A stretch of DNA of 41,722 nucleotides. Source: JBBDQZ01 sp040905705. GTDB taxonomy: Bacteria > Bacteroidota > Rhodothermia > Balneolales > Natronogracilivirgulaceae. Location of the stretch: the NCBI GenBank assembly GCA_040905705.1, contig JBBDQZ010000025.1, positions 1 to 41,722 of the forward strand, read 5' to 3'. Below the pieces are notes generated by a model. It was not told the DNA's origin. It made no database searches and worked only from the letters and a program-made list of their open reading frames with translations. The position numbers were made by a program, and so were the translations under genes. Shown piece by piece: positions 1 through 8,287 of the stretch (position 1 is its first letter; every line of letters begins with the position of its first letter).

Positions 1-125
1 TGAAATCAAACTAAGAAACCTCTAACAGCTGTCCTCGCTTTTCCGACCATCTTATATATCATCCGGCAGCTTGAAATCAAACTAAGAAACCTCTAACAGC
101 TGTCCTCGCTTTTCCGACCATCTTA
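1..125. repeat. 54-bp direct repeat pair, 17-bp spacer
   Basis: Positions 1-54 and 72-125 are identical over 54 bases and are separated by 17 bases. The second copy runs directly into the surviving istA reading frame at 126. Both copies begin with TG, as IS21-family ends do, but they do not resemble the right-end repeats of this element at 1724-1760. The pair may be a real duplication made when the element was rearranged, or an assembly artefact at a contig edge. Confidence 0.85.
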
Positions 126-920
126 AAAGGCAAGGTCGAATCAGCGGTCAAATATGTCAAAAACAACTTTCTGCCGCCTCGTCGCAAGCTCAGCTACCGG
201 CAGCTGGAAGAAGAACTGGCGGATTGGACGGAGCAGACAGCCAACCGGCGTACTCACGGCACCACCCGAAAGGTGCCGCGAGCTGTTTGGCGAGAAGTCG
301 AACAGCCGGTGCTACAGAACTTACCATCCCATCGATACCAACTATGGGACTTGCAGACGCGGAAGGTCAGCCAGCTCGGGCATATCGCCTATCGCTACAA
401 CTACTACTCCGTACCGAGTGAGTATGCCGGCCGACAGGTCAACGTACAATGCAATGAATCACTGGTTGCCATATATTATGAAAACCAGAAGCTCACCGTC
501 CATGCCTTGTACACTGGAACAGGCCATTACATTTCCTGTGATGAGCATCGTCCGGCTTATAAGCGTAAAAAATCCAGGGAAGAGTACGTTTGTAAAATGG
601 CGGCTATTGGCACGCATGCCATGGATTTTATGGAAGCACTCGAACACAACAAACCCCGCCACTGGCATGAGATGTGCAGCGGAATTTTGCAGCTGACAAA
701 AACCTGGCCGAGGGATGCCGTCAACCACTCCTGCAGGCGGGCCTTGCACTACCGGGCTCTGAGTTACCGGGAGGTTAAAACCATCCTGGAAGAGAACTTG
801 TGGGAGCTTCCCATCGAGGAAGAATCGATACAAAGAGTTCCTCAACCTGGCCATGGCCATCCCCTTGGAATTTATGATCAACTGAGCTCAACGATGGAGG
901 CCTCGCATGGAACACCTTAA
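126..920 (+). pseudogene. istA: 5'-truncated IS21-family transposase IstA
   Basis: The open frame reads from about 126 (KGKVESAVKYVKNNFLP) to a TAA at 918-920. In IS21-family IstA proteins the Glu of the KGKVE motif is the last residue of the DDE catalytic triad, so both catalytic Asp residues and the DNA-binding N-terminus are missing. What remains is the C-terminal third of the protein, about 264 codons. There is no proper start; a GTG at 273 lies inside the family-conserved part. The frame upstream of 126 consists of the 54-bp repeat and meets a TGA at 72, so the break is real in this sequence. The end overlaps istB by 14 bases, the usual IS21 arrangement. The protein cannot transpose the element by itself. 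Confidence 0.85.
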
Positions 921-1674
921 TGACCGTCTTACCGCTCTGCGACTTTCCGGAATGCGGAAAACATTGGACGAGCGTCATCGTCACGCACTCGAGCAAAAGA
1001 TATCCTATCTGGAGTTTCTGGAATTGCTCTTGGAAGATGAGCAGGTCCTGCGGGCTGGAAAAAGCTATCAAAAACGACTAAAGCAATCCAGATTGAATCA
1101 GCAGAAGCGATTGGAAACCTACGACTTCTCTTTCCAGCCGGAACTCGACAGACGCCTGTTGAGCGAACTGGCCGGGGGCCGATTTATCGAGCAAAAGCAG
1201 AATGTAGTACTGATGGGCAAGCCGGGAGTCGGCAAAACACATCTTGCCAATGCACTGGGCCTGAAGGCAGTTGAACAAGGCCAGAAAGTTCTGTTGATTC
1301 ATGCCAATGAACTGATTGATGATCTGCACCGCAGCCGGGCCGATGAGAGCTATCATCGACTACTCAACAAGCTGGTCAAATATGACGTGCTCATCATCGA
1401 TGAACTCGGCTTTAAGAGTTTTCCATCACGAGGGACCGATGATTTTTTTGAAGTGATCCGTCGCCGGTATGAACATGCTTCCACGATCATTACCACCAAT
1501 CGTGACTTCCAGGGCTGGGAAACATTGTTTGGGGATGCGGTGATTGCTTCGGCGATCATAGACCGGATTGTTCATCATGGACACATCATCAAGATACTGG
1601 GGGAATCATACCGGCTTAAACCCTTCAAAAAAGATGGAAAAAGTAGTTCTGAACCGAAACCGAAAACCCAATGA
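907..1674 (+). CDS. istB: IS21-family helper ATPase IstB
   Basis: This 255-residue protein is full length for IstB, the AAA+ ATPase that helps IstA choose a target and assemble the transposition complex. The Walker A motif GKPGVGKTH is at residues 104-112 and the Walker B motif LIIDE at 162-166. The N-terminus has the family pattern of a helical domain followed by the ATPase core. Its ATG lies inside the end of istA, so the two were translationally coupled. The frame looks intact, but the partner transposase is truncated, so it is probably a passenger unless a complete copy of the element elsewhere supplies IstA. Confidence 0.95.
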   Translation: MEHLNDRLTALRLSGMRKTLDERHRHALEQKISYLEFLELLLEDEQVLRAGKSYQKRLKQSRLNQQKRLETYDFSFQPELDRRLLSELAGGRFIEQKQNVVLMGKPGVGKTHLANALGLKAVEQGQKVLLIHANELIDDLHRSRADESYHRLLNKLVKYDVLIIDELGFKSFPSRGTDDFFEVIRRRYEHASTIITTNRDFQGWETLFGDAVIASAIIDRIVHHGHIIKILGESYRLKPFKKDGKSSSEPKPKTQ

Positions 1675-1723
1675 TTATGAAGTTGATACTTCCCGAAATC
1701 TGTTGTTAATTAAACCTGCTCGA

Positions 1724-1760
1724 GTGGTACACTTTTGGTGAGAACAGGTGGTACACTTTT
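1724..1760 (+). repeat. IS21 right-end terminal repeats
   Basis: Two exact copies of GTGGTACACTTTT (1724-1736 and 1748-1760) start 24 bases apart, downstream of istB. Such repeats are IstA-binding sites in IS21-family ends. Confidence 0.8.
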
Positions 1761-1775
1761 AATGATAAATAACAA

Positions 1776-2936
1776 TCAAACATTCATTAATAACGCCGTT
1801 GCCACTTTTTCCTGAGTCGCCTCATCAATAGTAGGCCAAATAGGAAGGCTGATCACCTGTTCCGCCAACTCGTCACTTACCGGATTGCGTGGATATTCAT
1901 CCCGGTATATCGGCAGCCGATCCTGAGGGACCGGGTAATAGACCATACTGCCGACGCCCGCTTCTTTGAGCGCGGCCTGCACTTCATTTCGATCAGTTTC
2001 TAAAAGGCGCAGCGTGTATTGGTGAAACACATGCCCGTCGATTATTTCGGGTGTGACGATGTTATCATGACCTTCAAACAGTTTGTTGTACCTTTGGGCC
2101 GCTTCACGCCTCCCTTTATTCCAGCGGTCGATATACGGTAGCTTTACCCGTAATACGGCCGCCTGTATCGTATCCAGTCTCGAGTTGTAGCCCAACAGCT
2201 CGTTGTGGTATTTCTTCCTGGAACCGTGACTGCGTAGCATGCGCGCCGTTTCCGCAAGCTGATCATCGTTGGTGACGATCAGGCCTCCGTCACCAAAACC
2301 ACCCAGGTTTTTGGTTGGAAAAAAGGAAATGGCCCCGGCATTTCCCATGCTGCCCGTCTGTTTGCCTTGTAAATTTTCTGTCTGTGCTGCGTTTCCGGTA
2401 GTACGGCCGCCGTTATTCCCGGATTTTGCTGGATCTGTCAAGTACCGGGCGCCGAATGACTGGGCCGCGTCTTCAATAACATAAAGGCCGTGTTTGCCGG
2501 CAATCTCCATGATGCGTCCCATATTGGCCGGACGTCCGAACAGGTGCACCGGTAACAGTGCCTTTGTTGCCGGGGTGATTGCCGCTTCGATTTTCTCCGG
2601 ATCGATATTGAACGTATCAGCTTCTACATCAACGAATACCGGTTTGGCTCCGAGAATACTGATCGATTCGGCGGTCGCAAAAAAGCTGAACGGTGTAGTG
2701 ATCACTTCATCACCCGACCCGATTCCGAGTGATTTCATGGCAATGACCAGCGCATCGGTACCGGAGTTGACGCCTATGGCGTGTTTTACTCCTAAATAAG
2801 CGGCGGCCTCTTCTTCAAAGGCCTTTACATCGGGCCCCAGAATGAACGCGGTGCTGTCGATGACCCGTTTGATGGTGGCGTCGATTTCACGCCGGATTTC
2901 TTTTATTTCAGGAGTCAGGTCGAGTGGTGGGATCAT
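1776..2936 (-). CDS. wbpE: DegT/DnrJ/EryC1 sugar aminotransferase (WbpE-like)
   Basis: This is a PLP-dependent nucleotide-sugar aminotransferase of 386 residues. The PLP-binding lysine is K209 in the FFPTKNLGG motif, the EDAAQ motif is at 155-159, and VNSGTDAL at 57-63 is the cofactor-phosphate region. In the WbpA-B-E-D pathway WbpE aminates UDP-3-keto-GlcNAc-uronate, and the adjacent WbpB- and WbpD-like genes support this role. Residues 166-192 form a Gly/Asn/Gln-rich insertion between the EDAAQ motif and the PLP lysine, where relatives have a short loop. The C-terminus stops soon after VATALL, and the TGA stop may come from the IS21 right end, so the last few residues may have been lost. 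It is the last gene of the three-gene minus-strand run, 75 bases after wbpD. Confidence 0.88.
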   Translation of the reverse strand: MIPPLDLTPEIKEIRREIDATIKRVIDSTAFILGPDVKAFEEEAAAYLGVKHAIGVNSGTDALVIAMKSLGIGSGDEVITTPFSFFATAESISILGAKPVFVDVEADTFNIDPEKIEAAITPATKALLPVHLFGRPANMGRIMEIAGKHGLYVIEDAAQSFGARYLTDPAKSGNNGGRTTGNAAQTENLQGKQTGSMGNAGAISFFPTKNLGGFGDGGLIVTNDDQLAETARMLRSHGSRKKYHNELLGYNSRLDTIQAAVLRVKLPYIDRWNKGRREAAQRYNKLFEGHDNIVTPEIIDGHVFHQYTLRLLETDRNEVQAALKEAGVGSMVYYPVPQDRLPIYRDEYPRNPVSDELAEQVISLPIWPTIDEATQEKVATALLMNV

Positions 2937-3011
2937 GCTTATCGTTTGTTCGTTGTAAATATTATATCAGTGTGGTATAAATATTCGAAGAATTACTATA
3001 TCGTGCTGCGA

Positions 3012-3680
3012 TTAGTCTTGTTTGAATGCGTCATAGTTTTTACTGCCGGTGCGCAGATGTTCCGGCAATGATTCCTCTTCATCCAGGTCCAGACATCTCA
3101 TATCGGAATCTTTTTCCAGACGGTAGCGTAGTCCCGATTCCGGGCAAGTGAAAATACCTTCAGCATCTGGATTTGAAAGGGGAAGACCGTGACGACTCAT
3201 CCAGCCTTTCTGCCGGGCGGGATTGCCGGCCATCAAAGCGTAGTCGGGAACGTCTTTGGTCACGACACTGCCGGCTGCTACAAAGCAGTAGCGCCCCAGG
3301 GTGATGCCGCAGACGATCGTGGCATTGGCGCCGATCGTAGCCCCGCGCCGGAACAGCGTCTTCTCATAGAGTCCGCGGCGATTGACCTGGGAGCGGGGAT
3401 TCGTGACGTTGGTCAGTACACAGCTCGGGCCCAGAAAGACATCGTCTTCGATCGTGCATCCCGTATAGATCGATACGTTGTTCTGCACCTTGACGTTGCT
3501 GCCGATGATTACATCATTGGCGACGTTGACGTTTTGTCCGAAGGTGCAATTGCGGCCGATCCGGGTGCCGGATTGGATATGCCCGAAGTGCCATATTTTT
3601 GTACCCTCCTCGATGCGACACGGCTCATCCACGCATGCCGACGGATGGATTTGTACACTGGAATGAATGAAATGATCCAT
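3012..3680 (-). CDS. wbpD: Left-handed beta-helix N-acetyltransferase (WbpD-like)
   Basis: The protein (222 residues from the ATG at 3680) has hexapeptide repeats over roughly residues 20-150, for example IGRNCTFGQNVNVANDVIIG. It ends its helix with GSVVTKDVPDYALMAGNPARQKGW, the usual end of sugar O/N-acetyltransferases. WbpD acetylates the 3-amino group of UDP-GlcNAc(3NH2)A using acetyl-CoA. The frame is open further upstream, but that part overlaps the preceding gene; the ATG at 3680 lies one base after the TGA of wbpB, which argues for translational coupling and for this start. The C-terminal tail with Asp/Glu-rich and Leu-rich stretches is typical of this subfamily. Confidence 0.88.
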   Translation of the reverse strand: MDHFIHSSVQIHPSACVDEPCRIEEGTKIWHFGHIQSGTRIGRNCTFGQNVNVANDVIIGSNVKVQNNVSIYTGCTIEDDVFLGPSCVLTNVTNPRSQVNRRGLYEKTLFRRGATIGANATIVCGITLGRYCFVAAGSVVTKDVPDYALMAGNPARQKGWMSRHGLPLSNPDAEGIFTCPESGLRYRLEKDSDMRCLDLDEEESLPEHLRTGSKNYDAFKQD

Positions 3681-3681
3681 A

Positions 3682-4680
3682 TCAGTTGCTGTGCTCGGGG
3701 CGCCCGGATGAAACCACTTTCTGCGGGACGCCGTTCTCCTGAAGGGATCCTTGCGCCGCCTCCAGCACTTCCAGGACACGCACGGCGCTGTAGCCGTCGG
3801 TGAGCGGGGACGTGCGGGTCCGGATGGCCTCAGCAAAGGCCCGGCATTCTTCTTTCAGCGGCTCTTTTTCTTCAAATTCTACGGTGGCGGGGGTCGATTT
3901 CTGCGCTGTCGGGATGCCGTTGACCATATCGGCTCGCTGGTCGTACAGTTCCAGCTTCTTTTTTACATCATTATATACGGCCATCTTCTCCGAGCCGATG
4001 GCCACAAATCGGTGCTCCTTGAACGGATGCAGCCAGGAGACGTGGATGTGCGCCCGGATTCCCCCCGGAAACATTAAATCGGTCAGGGTCACATCGTGAA
4101 TATGCGGCTGTACCCAGGCGCCGCCGGTCGCCTGTACCTCCGAAGGCATTTCACCGGTCATCCGGAGCAGCAGGGCGATGTCATGCGGCGCAAAGCTCCA
4201 CAGGATGTTTTCCTCGGTACGGATCTTGCCCAGACTCAGACGATTGGAATACAGATAGCGAAGCTCTCCAAGCTCACCCTTCCGGATCAGGTCATGCAGT
4301 TTCAGAAAGGCGGGATGATACTCCAGCACGTGCCCGACCATCAGGATGCGCTTATGCTGTTCCGCGATAGTCACAAGCTCCCGGGCTTCGTCCGCCTTCA
4401 AAGCCAGCGGTTTTTCACAGAATACATCCAGCCCCGCTTCCAAAGCCTGTTTGCTGTGCTCGTAATGATGAACAGCCGGCGTGGCGATGACGACCCCCTT
4501 GATTTCGGAAGGGACGTGACCGAAATCAAAATGATCCCTTACCGGAACACCGGGCGCGTTTTCTTTCGCGTGTCTTTTGCCTGTTTCCGTAGGATCTATG
4601 ATCAGGCTGAGCTGATCCAGTTCAAAGAGGTTGCGTGCAAGATTTTTGCCCCAGTAGCCGCATCCGATAAGTGCGATCAT
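3682..4680 (-). CDS. wbpB: Gfo/Idh/MocA oxidoreductase (WbpB-like)
   Basis: The 332-residue protein begins with a Rossmann motif GCGYWG at residues 6-11 and carries the family signature CEKP at 88-91, whose lysine takes part in catalysis in this superfamily. WbpB oxidises UDP-GlcNAc-uronate at C3 to the 3-keto sugar, the substrate of the aminotransferase encoded two genes later. The order B-D-E on one strand, with a one-base gap to wbpD, indicates an operon read from about 4.7 kb leftward. Other sugar dehydrogenases of the same family could look alike by motif alone; the neighbours make the WbpB role likely. Confidence 0.88.
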   Translation of the reverse strand: MIALIGCGYWGKNLARNLFELDQLSLIIDPTETGKRHAKENAPGVPVRDHFDFGHVPSEIKGVVIATPAVHHYEHSKQALEAGLDVFCEKPLALKADEARELVTIAEQHKRILMVGHVLEYHPAFLKLHDLIRKGELGELRYLYSNRLSLGKIRTEENILWSFAPHDIALLLRMTGEMPSEVQATGGAWVQPHIHDVTLTDLMFPGGIRAHIHVSWLHPFKEHRFVAIGSEKMAVYNDVKKKLELYDQRADMVNGIPTAQKSTPATVEFEEKEPLKEECRAFAEAIRTRTSPLTDGYSAVRVLEVLEAAQGSLQENGVPQKVVSSGRPEHSN

Positions 4681-5185
4681 AAGAAATCGGTTATTAAATG
4701 ATAGGTTGACCTAATTTATGCTGAATCAATATAAGGCACCCGAGAACCCTGTTTTCAGGTAAATACACTTGATACACGGGACTGAGTCAGATTATGCAAG
4801 TCGGAAGTGACCGGGAATCAGAATATTTAAATCCCTTAAAAATACAACTTTTTGGATCTTAGTATCAAATTTGAACTGCAATAATTAGAAACGGCTGCCA
4901 TTTTGAGGGTGCATGGGGCCAGGAAAAAATACCACAACGAATGCTCGGCTACAACGGCCGGCGCCGGTCAGCGGAACGCTTTAAAAATACGGTACTCAGT
5001 TTGCCGATTGGGCCTTTTTTGTTTCGAATCACAGTTATGACATTAGCCATTCTTAATGAAGAATGAAGTTTTTTTTATGACAAATTTTTAGTACATTTTG
5101 TGTCCTTTAGTGATAGCAGTAAAAAAATTGATAAAATACTTTAAAGGTTTGATTGTTTTAATTCATCACATGAGAACCGTCGATC
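4681..5185. promoter_or_regulatory. Divergent intergenic region between wbpB and the sugar-transferase gene
   Basis: This 505-base region separates two divergent transcription units, so it should hold both promoters. The right part (about 5030-5180) is AT-rich. No consensus promoter could be fixed by eye; TACATTTTG near 5092 is only an approximate match to the Bacteroidota -7 element. A terminator-like hairpin lies at 5048-5076. A piece around 4922-5000 could be a decayed coding remnant, but no family can be named. Confidence 0.4.
5048..5076 (+). terminator. Terminator-like hairpin in the leader of the sugar-transferase gene
   Basis: CATTCTT (5048-5054) and AAGAATG (5059-5065) can form a seven-pair stem with a four-base loop, followed by GAAG-type bases and an eight-T run (5069-5076). 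No plus-strand gene ends just upstream, so if transcription starts further left this would act as a leader attenuator of the gene at 5186. The stem is AU-rich and short, so strength is doubtful. Confidence 0.35.
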
Positions 5186-6289
5186 ATGTTATTAATGCAG
5201 ATCATGGAAGAATTTATTGAACAGGAAGTAGCGATTCCAAAATCACCCGGGAGAGAGCAGATTGAAAGCTACAAAATCCCGGAAACGCAGGTAGAGCAGT
5301 TTATCCATACTTTTTATAATGGATCCACAGATAAACAGTTTGTGTTGCGCGAGGCTTCCAATAAGGAGAGCGAGGCGTTGCCGGCGTCGGCTCTTGCCGG
5401 AATCATTTGTTATCAGAAGATCAATAATGTCCGCTATCTGAACAAGTTTTTTGAAGCCATTAACCGGTCACTGTTACCCGGAGGCGTTTTTGTCGGGTGT
5501 CTGGAGACGCAACATCAACTCCAGCATCGCATGCGGCAAAAATACCCGGTTTGGATGCATTATCCCTATTTCTTTCTCCTTTTTATAGGCAGGCGGGTGC
5601 TTCCCAAATGGGCCATCACCAAACGTATGTATTTTTACCTGACAAAGGGTAAGAAGCGGGTGATCTCGCTTACCGAAGTGTTGGGGCGGCTGACTTCATG
5701 CGGGTTTGAAGTCTTTTCATATAAACAGGTGGATGGCCTTACCTGGTATTCGGTAAGAAAAACCGAAAAGCCGGAGTTTGACATGTCGCCTACCTACGGA
5801 TTTTTGGTGAAACTGAAACGTGTAGGCAAAGGGGGCAAACCGATTCATATCTACAAATTCCGAACCATGCATCCGTATGCCGAATATCTGCAGGATTATG
5901 TGTATCGTCTGAACAATCTGAAGGAGGGCGGTAAATTAAATGGCGACATGCGGATTACCGGCTGGGGCAAAGTTATGCGCAAGCTTTGGCTGGATGAGCA
6001 GCCCATGTGGTGGAACTTTCTGAAGAGGGAACTCAAATTGGTCGGGGTGCGTCCGTTGAGCCGCCAATATTTTAACCTGTACCCAAAAGAGATGCAGGAA
6101 ATGCGGATTCAGAACAAACCGGGGCTGATTCCTCCGTTTTATTATGACCTGCCAAAAACGTTTGACGAGATTCTGAAATCTGAACGCAGGTATCTGGAAG
6201 CCTATCAAAAACATCCGGTCAAAACCGATATCCGCTACTTTTTCGGAGCATTATACAATATCTTCATCAAAAAGGCCCGAAGCGGTTGA
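5186..6289 (+). CDS. Methyltransferase-like / bacterial sugar-transferase hybrid protein
   Basis: The C-terminal half (about residues 203-367) is the cytosolic domain of polyprenyl-phosphate sugar-1-phosphate transferases. It shows KFRTM at 224-228, DMRITGWGKVMRK at 254-266, the catalytic-type LDEQP at 269-273 and VGVRP at 286-290. The N-terminal half (about 65-195) resembles the end of a class I methyltransferase, with a LLPGGVFVG strand and a LTSCGFEVFSYKQV segment, but no SAM-binding glycine motif is visible. The membrane re-entrant helix that normally precedes the transferase domain is missing; the only hydrophobic stretch is around 126-142. It probably starts a surface glycan by moving a sugar phosphate to undecaprenyl phosphate. 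An alternative start is the ATG at 5198. The sugar is unknown; the neighbouring UDP-diacetamido-uronate pathway is a candidate source. Confidence 0.75.
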   Translation: MLLMQIMEEFIEQEVAIPKSPGREQIESYKIPETQVEQFIHTFYNGSTDKQFVLREASNKESEALPASALAGIICYQKINNVRYLNKFFEAINRSLLPGGVFVGCLETQHQLQHRMRQKYPVWMHYPYFFLLFIGRRVLPKWAITKRMYFYLTKGKKRVISLTEVLGRLTSCGFEVFSYKQVDGLTWYSVRKTEKPEFDMSPTYGFLVKLKRVGKGGKPIHIYKFRTMHPYAEYLQDYVYRLNNLKEGGKLNGDMRITGWGKVMRKLWLDEQPMWWNFLKRELKLVGVRPLSRQYFNLYPKEMQEMRIQNKPGLIPPFYYDLPKTFDEILKSERRYLEAYQKHPVKTDIRYFFGALYNIFIKKARSG

Positions 6290-6403
6290 TGTAAGCTGCG
6301 CCGGTTTTCCGTACGGCACTTGTAAGCAACTGTAGAAAGGCCGTATCTTGAGAGAGGACAAATAACCGGGCAATGTTAAAACCAGAATGTAAGCAAACAA
6401 CAA

Positions 6404-7762
6404 ATGGCATCAATGGAAACACCTTCGGTACTGGACAAGCCGGTACGGGAACTGATTAACCTGATCAAAGAGAAACGTTACAGCATTGGTGTGGTCGGGC
6501 TGGGTTATGTAGGGCTGCCGTTATTGCACACCTTTCATGAACAGGGGTATCCGGTGGTTGGTTTTGATATCGACGAAGAGAAAATTGCCGCCTTTGAAAA
6601 AGGGCATAGCTATATTCGTCATTTCTCAAATGAGGCCTTTGCGCACATGGGAAAATCCGATCGTTGTTCGGTTACCACTGATTTTTCCCGTATATCGGAT
6701 GTGGATGCTGTTATGATGTGTGTACCTACACCGCTGGACAGACACCGGGAACCGGATATGAGTTTTGTGGAAGGAACGGTCCGTGAAGTCGCCCCTTACA
6801 TGCGCAAGGGACAGCTGCTGATTCTGGAGTCGACTACCTGGCCGGGTACCACGGACGAACTGATCCGTCCGCTGGCTGAGGAGTTGTCGGGCCTTAAAGC
6901 GGGCCGGGATTTTTATCTGGCCTACAGCCCGGAACGGGAAGATCCCGGAAACACTGAGTACAATACCTCGACGATACCCAAAGTCATTGGCGGAGATGGC
7001 GAGGCTGCTCTCAGGCTTACCCATACCCTCTATTCAGCTGTAATCAGCAAAGTGGTACCGGTCAGTAACACACGCACCGCCGAAGCGGTAAAATTGCTGG
7101 AAAATATTTTCCGGTCGGTCAATATCGCGCTGGTCAATGAGCTGAAGATGGTGTTTCAGGAGATGGGTATAGATGTCCATGAAGTGATCGACGCGGCCGC
7201 CACCAAGCCGTTCGGATTTATGAAATTCACACCGGGCCCGGGTCTGGGCGGACACTGCATCCCTATCGATCCGTTTTATCTCACCTGGAAAGCCCGGGAG
7301 TTCGGCCTTAACACACGATTCATCGAATTGGCCGGAGAGGTCAATACTGCTATGCCGGCCTATGTGGTGGACCGGGTGATCAAGGCGTTAAACAAACACA
7401 AAAAAGCGATCAACGGTTCACGGATTCTTTTTATTGGACTGGCTTACAAGCCCGATGTGGATGACATGAGAGAATCCCCGACCTTTGTGCTGATGGATTT
7501 GTGCAATAAATTCGGAGCCGATGTTTCCTACTATGATACTTATCTGCCGGCCATCACCAAAACACGGGAACATGCCCGTTGGACCGGTGAAAAATCGGTG
7601 GAATGGTCCCGGGAGGTCATCGGTTCGTATGATGCGGTGGTGATTGCAACCCATCACAGTGACATTAACTACAAACAGCTTGCTGAATGGTCCCGGCTGA
7701 TCATCGATACACGCAATGTATACGGTAACGGGACGATACCGCCGAATGTGGTGAAGGCGTAA
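6404..7762 (+). CDS. wbpA: UDP-N-acetylglucosamine 6-dehydrogenase (WbpA-like)
   Basis: This 452-residue nucleotide-sugar dehydrogenase has the NAD-binding motif GLGYVG at 32-37, a central ESTTWPGTT segment, and the catalytic cysteine C286 in GGHCIPIDPFYL. The family oxidises the C6 alcohol of a UDP sugar to the carboxylate in two NAD-dependent steps. Its length and motifs fit the WbpA/WecC group rather than UDP-glucose dehydrogenases. The wbpB-D-E set 1.7 kb upstream makes UDP-GlcNAc the likely substrate, giving the first step of UDP-GlcNAc(3NAc)A synthesis. It is transcribed away from wbpBDE, after the sugar transferase, and its TAA abuts the stop codon of the convergent epimerase fragment with no gap. 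Confidence 0.9.
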   Translation: MASMETPSVLDKPVRELINLIKEKRYSIGVVGLGYVGLPLLHTFHEQGYPVVGFDIDEEKIAAFEKGHSYIRHFSNEAFAHMGKSDRCSVTTDFSRISDVDAVMMCVPTPLDRHREPDMSFVEGTVREVAPYMRKGQLLILESTTWPGTTDELIRPLAEELSGLKAGRDFYLAYSPEREDPGNTEYNTSTIPKVIGGDGEAALRLTHTLYSAVISKVVPVSNTRTAEAVKLLENIFRSVNIALVNELKMVFQEMGIDVHEVIDAAATKPFGFMKFTPGPGLGGHCIPIDPFYLTWKAREFGLNTRFIELAGEVNTAMPAYVVDRVIKALNKHKKAINGSRILFIGLAYKPDVDDMRESPTFVLMDLCNKFGADVSYYDTYLPAITKTREHARWTGEKSVEWSREVIGSYDAVVIATHHSDINYKQLAEWSRLIIDTRNVYGNGTIPPNVVKA

Positions 7763-8285
7763 TCAGGTAAAATCCAATTTGTTGTATCCTTTTAAATATT
7801 CAGGAATTGCCGGACAATTATTGCGCCGGATTCCTTTGATGACATGAGGCCGGAATAGCAGTGACTCATCACGCCAGGGTTCATGAGGCGCCAGGCGACC
7901 GGTTTCATACAGTTTCCATAAGACTTCGACGATCCGCTGGGCCGACCGGCCGTCCCAGTTTCCGGAACGGACCCGCTTTTCCATACACCGGAACGGACTT
8001 TTTCCAGCGCCGGAACAACTCCCGCCGGATCGGTGCCCGATCAGTTCGTTGGTGCCCTGCGTTACCGTCTCGGGCCGCTCGGTATTGTCACGCAGCGTCA
8101 GGCAGGGGATGCTCAGCACAGTGGCCTCTTCAGTAATCCCGCCAGAATCGGTGATTACCGCCCGTCCACTCCGGACCAGCCAGATGAACTTCAGGTATCC
8201 CAACGGTTCGATGTAGTGCAGCTTGGGCCACTTTCCACCGATACGGCTCAGCATTTCCCGGTTCCTTGAAGGAGTATTCGGTTCA
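7763..8285 (-). pseudogene. wbpI: 3' fragment of UDP-GlcNAc 2-epimerase-type gene (WbpI/WecB family)
   Basis: Reading leftward, the frame gives IEPLGYLKF, then AVITDSGGITEEA and NTERPETVTQGTNELIG, the C-terminal signature of non-hydrolysing UDP-GlcNAc 2-epimerases. About the first 250 residues are missing; the match begins near 8285. After NELIG the frame is wrong: the neighbouring frame continues with TDPAGVVPALEKV, as the family requires, which points to one extra base in the CCC run at 8036-8038. The original frame becomes sensible again at SGNWDGRSAQRIVEVL, so a second compensating shift lies near 7940-8000. With a lost N-terminus and two frameshifts this is a dead gene. In the Wbp pathway this enzyme would convert UDP-GlcNAc(3NAc)A to UDP-ManNAc(3NAc)A. 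Confidence 0.88.
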
Positions 8286-8287
8286 CT

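Larger units (their letters stand above)
126..1778 (+). mobile_element. IS21-family insertion sequence remnant
   Basis: The truncated istA, intact istB and right-end repeats identify an IS21-family element. Two copies of the 13-mer GTGGTACACTTTT lie at 1724-1736 and 1748-1760; multiple short end repeats of this kind are typical of the family. IS21 elements end in CA, and a CA at 1777-1778 fits as the outer boundary. That boundary falls in the stop codon of the next gene. No matching left end is visible, so the left part has been deleted or lies outside the window. The exact end is an inference. Confidence 0.8.

Noticed and set aside
4910..5010. Possible transposase remnant (a short YHNE / LGYNG-like reading)
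   Set aside because: The readings are in different frames, very short and match no family convincingly.
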